Positions 16,325 to 28,621 of a DNA stretch of 64,000 bases are shown here, piece after piece. Source of the stretch: an uncultured Planctomycetia bacterium (GTDB lineage Bacteria > Planctomycetota > Phycisphaerae > Phycisphaerales > SM1A02); the NCBI GenBank assembly GCA_937871505.1, contig CALMPF010000007.1, positions 62,001-126,000 of the forward strand. The letters are read 5' to 3'. Made by a program: the position numbers and the translations under genes. Position 1 is the first letter of the stretch. The number at the start of each line of letters is the position of its first letter. The notes under the pieces are model-generated. The model was not told the origin of the DNA and ran no database searches. It saw only the letters and a program-made list of their open reading frames with translations.

Positions 16325-18550
16325 ATGCGCTTCGCGCGATCGGCCACCCATCGTCCTGGCTCGCACCGATCGGTCGACGCGCTCGGCGTCCGCGGCGCCC
16401 TCCCGCCCACGGGCCTGATCGTCGCCGCCGCGACGCTTCCCTCGGCGGCGCTCCTCGCGCTGCTCGTCGGCGGCGGAGCCGTCGCGGGCGCGTTCCTCCT
16501 CGCGTTCCTCTCGGGCATCGCAGGCGCTGCGGGATGGATGGCGATGGCCTTCGGACTCGGATGGCCGCTGCGGCGGCTGCTGGACGTGCGCGGCCCTTCC
16601 GGCGCGGCGATTCAGCTCGCGCTCGGCGTCGCCGCCGCGCTCTGGCTCGACGTCGCGCTGGGAACGCTGGGAGTGCTCTCGACGTCCGCAGGTGCCGCTG
16701 CGCTCCTCGCGCTTGGGTGCGTTCTGGCGGGCGCCTGCCTGCTGCGCGACCGGCCCGCCGTCCACCCGATGCACCCCGTCGCGATCGTCGCGCTGCCGGC
16801 GGTCGCGGCGCTCGTGCTCGCGGCGACCTCGGCGCCGGGCTGGCTCTGGTCGACCGAGTTCGGGGGCTACGACGCCCTCTCCTACCACCTCGAGCTGCCC
16901 AAGCGCTGGCACGCGGAGGGGGCCATCGGCGCGGTGCCGCACAGCGTGTACGGGCATCTGCCGAGCTTCGTCGAATCCGCGTTCCTGCACCTGATCGCCC
17001 TCGGCGGCGACGCCCATCGCGCGGCCGTCGCGTGCCAGCTCCTGCATGCCATGATCGCCATCGCCGCTGCATGGACGACCGGACAGGCTGCCGCGGCATG
17101 GAGCGCCGGACCGCAGCGCGGCGCGATCGCCGCGGCGGTCGGCTTCGGCCTCGTCCTTGCGACCCCGTGGGTCGCGGTGACCGGGTCGCTCGCCTACAAC
17201 GAGATGGCGGTCGTGCTCTTCCTCGCCGCAGGGCTCGCGGTGCTCGCCGCGCAGCGCGGCGCGGCGGCCTCGGGGGAGGCGCGCACGTCGACGACGCTCG
17301 GCATCCTCGCAGGGGCGGCGTGCGGCGCGAAGCTGACCGCCGCGGGCTTCGTCGCGCTCCCGCTGGCCCTCCTGCTCGCCCTCCGCCAGACCGGACGAGG
17401 CGCGGCCGACGCCTCCGAGCGCCAGGCGCCGTGCGACGGCGCGGGTCATGCGGCTGGTCCGCGAGCGGCGGTGCGCATGGCGGCCGGCCGCATGGCGATC
17501 TCCATCGCCGTGGCGGGCGCCGCGATGGCGCTCGCGGCAGCGTTCGTCCTGCTTCCGTGGTTCATCCGCAACGGGATCGCCACCGGGAATCCGCTCTTTC
17601 CCTTCGCCACGTCCCTTCTCGGCTCCGGCCACTGGGGCGCCGAGCAGTCGGCGATCTTCACCGCCGGTCACGCGAGCTCCGCAGGCTTCGGCGGCCGCGC
17701 GGCGGCGCTCTGGGAGCAGTTCATGATCTTCGGCCTCGGCCCCGCCCCGGAAGACGGCGAGCCATGGCGGCCGCAATGGGGAGCGCTGCCGTGGCTCGGA
17801 CTCGCTGCGATCGCCTGGCTCTCGCTGCGCGGGAGCTGCCGCGCCGGAGTCACGCTGGCGCTCGTCCTTCTGATGCAGATCGGCTTCTGGCTCCTGGCAA
17901 CGCACTTGAAGTCCCGCTTCCTGCTTCCCGCGGTCGCGCCGCTGGCGATCGCGGCCGCCGTGAGCATCGCGCCCGCGACCGCCGCGCAGACCGCGTGGTG
18001 GCGACGCCCGCGAAGCCTCGGCGTCGCCCTCTGCGCCCTCGCGCTCGGACCGCTCGCACTCCTCTTCGGCGAGCGCGGCGGCGCTCCCTTCGCGGCCATC
18101 GGCGCCGAGTCGTTCTTCACGGGAGATGTGCAGCAGCGGCTCTTGGATCGGGCGACGCCGCACGAGCGCGAGCGGCTGCTCGCCGAGGCGTCGATGGCGT
18201 GGTGGTTGAACCACGGCCTTCCGATCGGCTCGCATGTGCTCCTTCTCGGGGACGCCCGGCCCTTCTGGTACCGCGGAGAGCCGGCCTCATATGCCTGGCA
18301 GACGACCTGGGACCGCGGGCCCTTCTCGGCGGCGCTCGCCGCCTCCGACGATCCCTCGGAGTGGCGGCGGAGGCTTCGCGAGGCCGGGTTCACGCACGTT
18401 CTCGTCGATCCGGAGATGCTCGCCCGCTGGGAGCGCAGCGGGTGGAACGACCCGCAGCTCACCGCCACCGCGGCGCTGCGGCTGATCGATCGGCCGGAGC
18501 GCGTCATCGCCCGCGGCCCCGGGGGGCTTCTGCTCACGCTCGACCCCTGA
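16325..18550 (+). CDS. Polytopic membrane protein, GT-C/PMT-type glycosyltransferase-like
   Basis: A 741-residue membrane protein with about ten or more hydrophobic segments. The first extracytoplasmic loop reads S-T-E-F-G-G-Y-D-A-L-S-Y-H-L-E-L-P-K-R-W, which matches the GT-C pattern of an acidic residue followed by an 'a-x-x-Y-H-L' helix that precedes the catalytic site in lipid-linked-sugar glycosyltransferases (GT39/ArnT-like). Another family-like stretch is L-P-W-F-I-R-N-G-I-A-T-G-N-P-L-F-P. The C-terminal ~150 residues are a soluble domain with a G-D-A-R-P-F-W-Y motif, also seen in this superfamily. It would transfer a sugar from a polyprenyl-phosphate donor outside the inner membrane; donor and acceptor cannot be read. 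Its N-terminus is 176 bp from the divergent YdjM-type gene. Confidence 0.65.
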   Translation: MRFARSATHRPGSHRSVDALGVRGALPPTGLIVAAATLPSAALLALLVGGGAVAGAFLLAFLSGIAGAAGWMAMAFGLGWPLRRLLDVRGPSGAAIQLALGVAAALWLDVALGTLGVLSTSAGAAALLALGCVLAGACLLRDRPAVHPMHPVAIVALPAVAALVLAATSAPGWLWSTEFGGYDALSYHLELPKRWHAEGAIGAVPHSVYGHLPSFVESAFLHLIALGGDAHRAAVACQLLHAMIAIAAAWTTGQAAAAWSAGPQRGAIAAAVGFGLVLATPWVAVTGSLAYNEMAVVLFLAAGLAVLAAQRGAAASGEARTSTTLGILAGAACGAKLTAAGFVALPLALLLALRQTGRGAADASERQAPCDGAGHAAGPRAAVRMAAGRMAISIAVAGAAMALAAAFVLLPWFIRNGIATGNPLFPFATSLLGSGHWGAEQSAIFTAGHASSAGFGGRAAALWEQFMIFGLGPAPEDGEPWRPQWGALPWLGLAAIAWLSLRGSCRAGVTLALVLLMQIGFWLLATHLKSRFLLPAVAPLAIAAAVSIAPATAAQTAWWRRPRSLGVALCALALGPLALLFGERGGAPFAAIGAESFFTGDVQQRLLDRATPHERERLLAEASMAWWLNHGLPIGSHVLLLGDARPFWYRGEPASYAWQTTWDRGPFSAALAASDDPSEWRRRLREAGFTHVLVDPEMLARWERSGWNDPQLTATAALRLIDRPERVIARGPGGLLLTLDP

Positions 18551-18664
18551 GCGGCCTCGACGCCCGATCGGCAACGAGCCTGCCGACCGCCGCTCCCCGC
18601 GAGGATCAGCGCCGGAGCGGCTGCGCTCGATGACGGCAGCGCCGATCGCGGGGAGAATGTCGCC

Positions 18665-19645
18665 ATGCACGTCCGAAACGGCCGCCCGCTGTCCCTCGCC
18701 CTCCTGCTTCGAGCGCGGCGCCGCAGCGCGGCGCTGGCGCTGCCCCTGCTCGCGCTCCTCGCCGCCTGCCAGACCTCGCCGCGGCCGCCCGCGCCGACCG
18801 ACGGCAGCGCACCCGCCCGCTTCGTCCGCACGCCGGCGATGATCGATGGACAGGCGCTTCCGTTCGACGAGCTCTGGCCGCTTCTGGCCGAGTCCGGAGG
18901 CGAGACGGCGCTGCGCGAGGCCGTCCTCGACCGCCTCGTCGCGATCGAGCTGCGAAGCCGCGGGCTCGCTGCGGGCGCTCGCGAGATCGACGCGGAGCGG
19001 GCGATCCTGCTGGAGTCGCTCTCGCCGGATGGCGCCACCGCGGCTCGGCTGCTGGAGGAGCTCCGCGATCGCGATCGTCTGGGTCCCGCGCGCTTCGAGG
19101 CGCTGCTCCGGCGCAACGCATCGATGCGGCTGCTCGTGCGCGATGAGGTCTCGCTCGCCGAGGATGCCCTCCTCGTCGCCCACGACATGCTTGCGGGGCC
19201 GGCGCGGCAGGTGCGCATCGTCGCGGCCCCGTCGCTCGTCGAGGCGGAACGCGCGATCGCGCGCGTCCGCGGCGGGAGCGCTTTCGCCGACGTTGCGATC
19301 GAGGTCTCCACCGACGCCAGCGCCGCCCGCGGCGGACTGCTCGAGCCCTTCACGCGGCGCGATCCGACCTACCCGGAAGCCCTGCGCGGCGCCGTCTTCT
19401 CGCTCGCACCGGGCGAGCTGACCGCGCCGATCCTGCTGCCCCAGGGCTATGTTGTCGCGATGCTCGTGCGCGAACGCCCCGGCTCGGGCGCCCCGATCGC
19501 CTCGATGCGGCCTCAGCTCGAGCGGGCGGTGCGGCTCACGCAGGAGCGGATCCTGATGGACCAGCTCGCCCGGCGCCTGATGTCCTCGGCGCGGGTGACG
19601 GTCTTCGACGAGAACCTCAGCTGGGCGTGGGGACGGAGGAAGTAG
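18665..19645 (+). CDS. Parvulin-type peptidyl-prolyl isomerase lipoprotein
   Basis: A 326-residue PpiC/SurA/PrsA-like chaperone. The signal sequence ends L-A-L-L-A-A-C with lipobox Cys35, so it is membrane-anchored outside the inner membrane. A helical SurA-N-like part (residues ~55-180) holds substrate-binding helices. The parvulin core at ~185-280 includes V-R-I-V-A, F-A-D-V-A-I-E-V-S-T-D-A-S-A-A-R-G-G-L-L-E-P-F and V-F-S-L-A-P-G-E-L-T-A-P-I-L-L-P-Q-G-Y. The G-G-L and L-x-x-G-E-x-x-x-P-I motifs are diagnostic. It probably helps fold outer-membrane or secreted proteins. It lies 114 bp after the GT-C-like gene and converges on the CHAT gene. Confidence 0.8.
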   Translation: MHVRNGRPLSLALLLRARRRSAALALPLLALLAACQTSPRPPAPTDGSAPARFVRTPAMIDGQALPFDELWPLLAESGGETALREAVLDRLVAIELRSRGLAAGAREIDAERAILLESLSPDGATAARLLEELRDRDRLGPARFEALLRRNASMRLLVRDEVSLAEDALLVAHDMLAGPARQVRIVAAPSLVEAERAIARVRGGSAFADVAIEVSTDASAARGGLLEPFTRRDPTYPEALRGAVFSLAPGELTAPILLPQGYVVAMLVRERPGSGAPIASMRPQLERAVRLTQERILMDQLARRLMSSARVTVFDENLSWAWGRRK

Positions 19646-19965
19646 CACTCCAGCGCCCCTTGGGTCCGTCGCGAGGCGGTCGGAAGCGGATGTTCTGCAA
19701 GGAGAAGCGAAGCAGATGGGGCGCCGGTGGCCCCGCTGCGGGCCATCAAGCACCCATCGATGCAACGAGCTGCGAGCTTCGACGCCGCAGAACGCCGCGT
19801 CCGGACGCCGCAGCAGACGAGTTCCAGCGCTGGAGTGCTCGACCGGCCCGACGGCGGCGCGGCCGGCGCAGAGCGCAGCGCCGCCGAGCGACGATGGCGC
19901 GCCGCGGCGACGAGGGCGCCGCCGTTCCTGCGGCGCCGGCACGGCAGGCCCGACGGAGGCGCGGT
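19646..19965. other. 320-bp gap between convergent genes, with one hairpin
   Basis: No gene is supported here. GGCGCCGC at 19915 and GCGGCGCC ending at 19937 form an 8-bp stem with a 7-nt loop, placed 29 bp past the end of the CHAT gene, and could act as a terminator on either strand. The rest shows nothing assignable. Confidence 0.35.
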
Positions 19966-22900
19966 TCAGGGGCTCGTCCTCAGCCGCGCGAAGGGGTTGC
20001 CGTAGACGACATAGGCGAGCCATGTCGCATCGCCGGCGCCGCGCGAGCGCTCGCGCGCCGCGATCGCGGCGTCGGCGAGCGAGTCGCCCGCGAGCAGGCG
20101 CTCATAGAGATGACGACCGAAGCCCAGCGCGGGCGCGTCCCCGACCTCCCAGAGCGCACCGACGAAGGCGCCCGCGTTGCCGCCGAGGAACGCCTCGGCG
20201 AAGCCGCCGACGCTCGTCAGTCGCCACCCCGATCGCCCCGCCTGGCAGGCGTTGAGCATCAGAAGGGGGCGGTGCATCGCCTCGCCGTCGAGATGGAAGA
20301 GCGTCTCGACGGTGCTCGGCCCGATCGACTCGGGAATCCACGTCGACCCGGAGACGCGCCCTTCGAGAAGCAGCCGCGTGCCGTCGACGCGCCCGACGGC
20401 CGCCTCCCCATGGCCGGCGAAGTGCAGCAGATCGAACGCCCCGTCGCGGAGGAACGACTGAAGCGCTGCGAGAGCGCCCGGCGCCGGCGCCGCGCCGAGC
20501 AGGTTCTCCACGACGCTGCGTTCCTCCGCGGCGCCTGGAAGCGCCATTCCCGGATCGGGATAGTCGGGAACGAGGTGGAAGACGCGCCCCGGCCGCGCCC
20601 AGAGCTCCGTCGGCGGCTGCACCGGCCCGTAGAGCCAGCGGACCAGTCCCATCTGGGCGAGAAAGCGGGTCTCGGCCGGCGGTGCCGGGCGCCCGCCGAA
20701 CGGAGTCAGTGGCGGCGCGGGATGGACGAGCTCCCACGGGATGAAGGGTTCCTCCGAGAGAACGCGAATCGCCCGGATCTGATCGCGGAGGTGCCAGATC
20801 GCGGCCTGGAGGTCGCGCGGCAGAAGCTCCCTGAAGAGCTCGACGCCGCGCGCCTTGAGCTCCTCGGCGAAAGCTGTGCGATCGCCGCGCGAAGCGAGCC
20901 AGCGCTTCTCGATGTCGTCGTAGAGGCCGGCGACGTACTCCCCGCGATCGCGCCGGATCGGCTCCGAGCGCCCGCTGAAGACGCGCCCATCCGGCATCGC
21001 CAGCGAGAAGAGGTAGCGAAGCTCGTCGCCGTTGCGCTGCTCGTGGATCATCAGCGTCGGCACCGCGGTGAGCTCGGGTCGCGGGAGCTCCGGCACGCCA
21101 TCCGCGACGACCCTTCCCGACCCGGCCGCCGAGGAAGCGGCGACGACCTCTGGGCGGAGCACGAGACGGAGCAGCGGCTGGGCGCGCTGACGCAGCGACA
21201 CCCAGAGCTCCGCGGGGCCGAGGTCCGTCCCGCGAATGTCGAAGGCCAGCTCCGCAGGCGACCCCGGCTCCGGAACGGCGATCTCGGCGCGGTCCTCGCC
21301 GACGATCTCGATCTGCGACTTCGCCGTCACCTCGACAATCACGCTCCGATCGCGCTCCAGCTCCGCGGTTCCGCCGACGGACGCCGGATCGCCGCGAAGG
21401 GCGAGCGCCTCGCGCGCGATCTCGATGCGGAGGGTCCGCGTTCGCCCGCGTTGCAGCCGCGCGTCGCACTCGGCGCGGACATGAACCGGCTCGCGTCGCG
21501 CCGAGGAGGAACCCGCGCGATCTCGCCCCGATCCCCGTCTCCGACCTCCCGCGTCCGCGGCAGCGCTTCCGGGCTCGCGGCCGCCCCGCCCGCCCGATGC
21601 GCCGCGCTTTCGGGACTCATCCGTCCGCCCCAGCTCGATCGATGCCGAACCTCGCGCGCGGCCGCGCCGATGGGGCGGCGGCTCCTCCGAGAGCGGCGGG
21701 TCTGGAGTGCGTCCGCCCGGTCGGTCGATCTCGAAGCTCCAGCTCCCCGCGCCGCGCCCACCCCGCGCTCCGAGGTCCGACGCCCGCGCCGACGCGGACC
21801 CGCGCCACGGAGAGCGCGGCGAGCTCGATTCGTCCTCGGACGCTGCCCGCTCATCCTCGCCCGCGCCGGCTCCGCCGATCCCGGACCATCCGAGCGATGG
21901 ACGGCGTCCGCCCGGGTCGCTGACATCGACGCTGTCGTCGTACTCCTCCGCGTCGTCGAGCTCGTCGGGGTCATCGGGATCATCGGGGAGCCCCGACCCG
22001 CCAAGCTCGTCGGGGTCATCGGCTTCCTCAGGGGCGCCCCGCTCAGGCGCCTTCTGCGGATCAGGACGCTCCTCGTTGAGCGTGATCACCGCTCCCGCGC
22101 CGTCGATGAGCCCGAGCCAGCGGCCGAGGTGCTCCGCGGTGCGCGGTTCGACGAAGTAGCGCGTGTGGAAGACGCGCCACTGCGTCCCGTAGTCGAGCGA
22201 TGGAGCGGCCGCGCCGCCCCCGAGCGACCGCATCGAAGCCAGATCGACGACGAGGTCGTTCTCGGCGCCCTTCATCAGAGCCCGCATGAAGCCCTCGGCG
22301 AGCCATCCCTTGACGCGCACCCCGAGGCCGACGGCCGCGAGTTCCGCGTCGTTCGCAGGCGCCAGCGCGATGTCGAAGCTCGCCGTCACCGTCGCCGCGC
22401 TGGCGCCCGCGGGAACCCACGCGGGCGCCCGGCGAAGCGACCGCAGGTCGTCGGCATCGGGGTCCATCGCCGCGAGCCCGGGGACCTTGCCGTCTCTGAG
22501 GGCGCGGGCGGCGAGGAGCTTGACGAAGCTCGCGATCCCCGTCGTCGATGCGGCGAGGAGCCTCGCCGCCACCGCCACCGGAGGCGCCGCCGCTCCTGCG
22601 GCCCGCGCCGCCGCGTTGCAGCCCGCGACGGCGAGCGTCGTCGAGAGGTCGACGAGCCTGTTCCAGTTCTCGCGTCGCGCGAGCTGCGTCCCGTCATTGG
22701 CGCAGGCGACGAACACCATCTTCCCGAAGCGCACCGGAATCCCGCGCTCCGCCGCGACCGCGACGACCTGGCGCAGCACCAGTCCGCCGCGGCTGAAGGC
22801 GATCGCATCGATCTCGATCGGATGGCGTCGGGCGCCGAGCGCCCGCGCGATGGCGTCGACGATGTCCTCGGCATTGGCCCGCGGCGGAAGCCGGAGCGTG

Positions 22901-24003
22901 CGATGATCGAATCCGACGACCGCTCCGTAGCGAGCGCGCGCCGCGGCGAGGAAGCGCCGTCCCTCATCGGTCGCCAGCAGACCGCCGAAGCTCCCCGCGG
23001 TGCTGCTGAAGGTGCCGTGAACGAGCAGCAGCATCCGCGACGCCGTCGCGGGGATTCCGCCGAGGGGCCGCGCGGCAGGAGTCCAGTCCAGCGCCGACTC
23101 CGGCCCGGGCGCGCCCGACGATCGCGCCGCGGATCTCGAGTCCGGCGCGGCGCCGAGGTCGATCGCGCCTTCGATGGCGTCGGGTTCGAGCCGGTCGAGG
23201 GCCCGGCCGATCAGCCAGTCCGCCGGGTAGGTGAACACCCGCGTGACGATCGAGCGCACGCGAGCGACCGCACCGCGACCGCCGGCGCCGCCGCGGCGGC
23301 GCCCACGCGGCTCCTCCGCGTCCGGAGTCGACGGCAGCGGCGAGAACCGGAAGTGAACGGCTCGACGTGCCGGCTCGGCAGCCCGCGCCCCGCGCGGGCT
23401 TCCGCGCCGGCGCCCCGCGCTCGCCGCGGCGGCGCTCTCCGCATCCTCCTCGGGAAAGACCCAGCGGAAGACCCCCTCCTCTTCAACGAGCATCACCGCG
23501 TGCTCGGTCGCGGAGACTTCGACCGTGACGCGGCCTGAGCCGGTCGCCTCCGCGGCTCCTCCATCGGCTCCGTCCCGCTCGGCGCCGGACCCGCTCCCGT
23601 CGCGCGGCGCTGCCGCGCCCCGGCGCCCGCCCGAGGCGCGCCGAACGTCCGCTCGCTCGTCGTCGCTCGAAGGAGCGCCGGCCTCCGGACGAGCGGCCGC
23701 AGCGAGGTCGTCCTCGGGAATCTCGAAGCGCTCGAGAGCGCGCTGGTCGAGCGCCTCCTCCGCCAGCCACGCCTGAAGGAGATCGCCTTCAGCGCCATCG
23801 CGAGCGCGCCCGCCGCCGGATGCGGCGGCGCCGTCTCCGCCGTTGCGAGCGCTGCGGCCGCCCCGAGCGCGCCGCGACACTCCCGCGTCGGCGCCCGGCG
23901 CGGTCCGGCCCTCCTCGGCTCCGCCCCGATCCGGCGCGATCCGCCGCCATGACGGCGGCAGCTCGAAGCGGACACTCCCCGACCCGTCGGTTCCGCTGGC
24001 CAT
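19966..24003 (-). CDS. Alpha/beta-hydrolase-CHAT protease fusion protein
   Basis: A 1345-residue multi-domain protein without a signal peptide. Residues 1-300 are charged, low-complexity and partly helical. At ~324 an alpha/beta hydrolase (lipase-like) domain begins: L-L-L-V-H-G-T-F-S-S-T-A-G-S-F, with the nucleophile elbow A-F-S-R-G-G at Ser ~404 and a V-F-V-A-C-A-N-D-G-T strand. A long acidic and Arg-rich linker (~650-830) follows, then an Ig-like beta region (~840-960). The C-terminal CHAT caspase-like domain has the catalytic His in H-F-A-G-H-G-E (His ~1198) and Cys in L-N-A-C-Q-A-G (Cys ~1253), plus the A-L-W-E-V strand and Y-G-N-P-F end. CHAT enzymes are Cys proteases used in regulated cleavage, including some bacterial immunity systems. 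Target and trigger are unknown. Confidence 0.8.
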   Translation of the reverse strand: MASGTDGSGSVRFELPPSWRRIAPDRGGAEEGRTAPGADAGVSRRARGGRSARNGGDGAAASGGGRARDGAEGDLLQAWLAEEALDQRALERFEIPEDDLAAAARPEAGAPSSDDERADVRRASGGRRGAAAPRDGSGSGAERDGADGGAAEATGSGRVTVEVSATEHAVMLVEEEGVFRWVFPEEDAESAAAASAGRRRGSPRGARAAEPARRAVHFRFSPLPSTPDAEEPRGRRRGGAGGRGAVARVRSIVTRVFTYPADWLIGRALDRLEPDAIEGAIDLGAAPDSRSAARSSGAPGPESALDWTPAARPLGGIPATASRMLLLVHGTFSSTAGSFGGLLATDEGRRFLAAARARYGAVVGFDHRTLRLPPRANAEDIVDAIARALGARRHPIEIDAIAFSRGGLVLRQVVAVAAERGIPVRFGKMVFVACANDGTQLARRENWNRLVDLSTTLAVAGCNAAARAAGAAAPPVAVAARLLAASTTGIASFVKLLAARALRDGKVPGLAAMDPDADDLRSLRRAPAWVPAGASAATVTASFDIALAPANDAELAAVGLGVRVKGWLAEGFMRALMKGAENDLVVDLASMRSLGGGAAAPSLDYGTQWRVFHTRYFVEPRTAEHLGRWLGLIDGAGAVITLNEERPDPQKAPERGAPEEADDPDELGGSGLPDDPDDPDELDDAEEYDDSVDVSDPGGRRPSLGWSGIGGAGAGEDERAASEDESSSPRSPWRGSASARASDLGARGGRGAGSWSFEIDRPGGRTPDPPLSEEPPPHRRGRARGSASIELGRTDESRKRGASGGRGGREPGSAAADAGGRRRGSGRDRAGSSSARREPVHVRAECDARLQRGRTRTLRIEIAREALALRGDPASVGGTAELERDRSVIVEVTAKSQIEIVGEDRAEIAVPEPGSPAELAFDIRGTDLGPAELWVSLRQRAQPLLRLVLRPEVVAASSAAGSGRVVADGVPELPRPELTAVPTLMIHEQRNGDELRYLFSLAMPDGRVFSGRSEPIRRDRGEYVAGLYDDIEKRWLASRGDRTAFAEELKARGVELFRELLPRDLQAAIWHLRDQIRAIRVLSEEPFIPWELVHPAPPLTPFGGRPAPPAETRFLAQMGLVRWLYGPVQPPTELWARPGRVFHLVPDYPDPGMALPGAAEERSVVENLLGAAPAPGALAALQSFLRDGAFDLLHFAGHGEAAVGRVDGTRLLLEGRVSGSTWIPESIGPSTVETLFHLDGEAMHRPLLMLNACQAGRSGWRLTSVGGFAEAFLGGNAGAFVGALWEVGDAPALGFGRHLYERLLAGDSLADAAIAARERSRGAGDATWLAYVVYGNPFARLRTSP

Positions 24004-24103
24004 GATGAGCGCCAGTCTACCGCGGCGGCTCGGCGCTCACGCGCGCGGCTCTGCCGCGCCGCGCTCATGCCGCATGGCCCGTGCCACGCCCCCGCCGCCC
24101 CGA

Positions 24104-24155
24104 CGTCGGCGCTCCTGCGTCGGCGCTGCGGCGTCGGCGCTGCGGCGTCGGCGCG
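24104..24155. repeat. 14-bp direct repeats, 4 copies, in the CHAT/ECF intergenic region
   Basis: CGTCGGCGCT occurs at 24104, 24118, 24132 and 24146 (last copy ending in G instead of T), giving a strict 14-bp period. It lies in the 257-bp region between the divergent CHAT fusion and ECF sigma genes, where both promoters must sit. It could be a binding array for a regulator. The other sequence in this gap shows only weak promoter resemblance (TTTCGC, 17 bp, TACGAT ending at 24251). Confidence 0.7.
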
Positions 24156-24260
24156 GTCCGACGCCCCTTTCACGAACAGCCTGCGTCACCGCGATCTCCG
24201 AACGCCCTCGCCTCCGAAGCACTTTCGCCACAGGCTGCGAGCCCCTACGATCGCCGGCGC

Positions 24261-24929
24261 ATGCAGACGCCTCCGGATCGCTCCCCGTCGATCGAGTCGT
24301 CGATAGCGTCGTCGATCGAGCGACGTGACGCGCGGTCGGCGGCCGAGCTGCTGCCGGTCGTCTATGACGAGCTTCGCCGGCTCGCGGAGTCTCGGCTCCG
24401 AAAGGAGACGCCGGGCCAGACGCTCCAGCCCACCGCCTTGGTGCACGAGGCGTACATGCGCCTCCTCGGCGCCGATGGCGATGCCCCGAGATGGGACAGC
24501 CAGGGGCACTTCTTCGCCGCCGCCGCCGAGGCGATGCGCCGCATCCTGATCGATCGCGCGCGGGCCCGCGGGGCTCTGAAGCGCGGCGGCGGGATCGCGC
24601 GCCAGACGCTCGACTCAGCGGACCTCGCCCTCGACGATCCTTCCGCGGAGCTGCTCGAGATCGACGAGGCGATCGAGCGGCTTGCGAAGGGAAGCCGACG
24701 CAAGGCCGATCTCGTCCGCTTGCGGTTCTTCGCCGGCCTGACGATGGAGCAGGCCGCAGCGGTGATGGGGGTCTCGCTCGCGACCGTCGAGCGCGACTGG
24801 GCGTTCGCACGGGCGTGGCTGCATCGGGAGCTCAACCCCGAGCCCGAGGCCGCCTCCGGGGTGGAGCCCGCAGCCGCCGACGGTCGAGCGGGCTCGGCCC
24901 GGAGACCGGATGCCGCGCCGCCGCGATGA
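24261..24929 (+). CDS. ECF-type RNA polymerase sigma factor
   Basis: A 222-residue extracytoplasmic-function sigma factor of the planctomycete kind usually found beside Ser/Thr kinases. Region 2 covers L-P-V-V-Y-D-E-L-R-R-L-A, then Q-P-T-A-L-V-H-E-A-Y-M-R-L and F-F-A-A-A-A-E-A-M-R-R-I-L-I-D-R-A-R. Region 4 has the helix-turn-helix L-V-R-L-R-F-F-A-G-L-T-M-E-Q-A-A and M-G-V-S-L-A-T-V-E-R-D-W. The C-terminal ~35 residues are Ala/Pro-rich. The frame runs upstream, but the ATG at 24261 fits the family start. The kinase gene follows 126 bp downstream on the same strand, and in such pairs the kinase commonly controls the sigma factor; here that is inference. Confidence 0.9.
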   Translation: MQTPPDRSPSIESSIASSIERRDARSAAELLPVVYDELRRLAESRLRKETPGQTLQPTALVHEAYMRLLGADGDAPRWDSQGHFFAAAAEAMRRILIDRARARGALKRGGGIARQTLDSADLALDDPSAELLEIDEAIERLAKGSRRKADLVRLRFFAGLTMEQAAAVMGVSLATVERDWAFARAWLHRELNPEPEAASGVEPAAADGRAGSARRPDAAPPR

Positions 24930-25055
24930 AGGGGCGCCCAGCACTCCTGCGTCGGTCGGCGCTGACGGCTCCGGCGCGTCTCCGCCGCATTGGCTCGCGG
25001 GTGGCGCTCGCGGCGCGCGAGCGCTGTCGGTCGCGGATGACTGCACGCCACGTTC

Positions 25056-28130
<3,075 letters not shown>

Positions 28131-28345
28131 CCCATCCGCGGACTCGCCCCCGTCCTCTCCGCGGGCGCTTCCGCGCCCCGAGCAGCCTGTGTCACCGAGC
28201 CTCCCGGCGCCGCGACGGGCGGCCTCGTTGCGATCGCGCGCCTCGAGTCGTTCCGCACGCGGCCATGGTCGTGGTCAGGCGCGCCAGCCCGGTCCCGCGC
28301 GCGCTCTGCGCGATCTGAACGAACGCTCTCTCAAGTTCCTCCAAG

Positions 28346-28365
28346 TGCCGATTCCGGAATCGGCA
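28346..28365. promoter_or_regulatory. Perfect 20-bp palindrome upstream of thrS
   Basis: TGCCGATTCCGGAATCGGCA is an uninterrupted dyad, 10 bp per half. It lies 216 bp after the kinase stop and ~460 bp before thrS. An uninterrupted dyad of this size suits a dimeric regulator better than an RNA hairpin. Its user is unknown. Confidence 0.45.
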
Positions 28366-28550
28366 GAGTGTCCGATGGCCGGGTGCGTCGCCGGCCGCCA
28401 CTCCCGCAGCGACTGCGGCAGCAGCGTCAACACTCGACCGGGCTCGGCGGGCGTGGCGACGTGTCCGATGCCAAGACACTCGCCCCAGCCGCCCGAACTG
28501 CGTTCTGGAGTCCACCGGAACGCGGGTGCGCTGCGAGCAAGAGCGAATCC

Positions 28551-28621
28551 CGCCCCCCCCCCGGGGGTAGGGGAAGCGGTAGGGGAAGCGGGAGGGGAAG
28601 CGGGAGGGTGAGGGGGAGGGG
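28551..28621 (+). repeat. C10 tract plus 12-bp G-rich repeats (G-quadruplex-prone)
   Basis: Ten consecutive C (28553-28562) lead straight into G-runs arranged as 12-bp units of the form GGTAGGGGAAGC at 28566, 28578 and 28590, decaying into further G3-G5 runs up to 28621. More than six runs of three or more G lie in about 60 nt. Confidence 0.75.
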
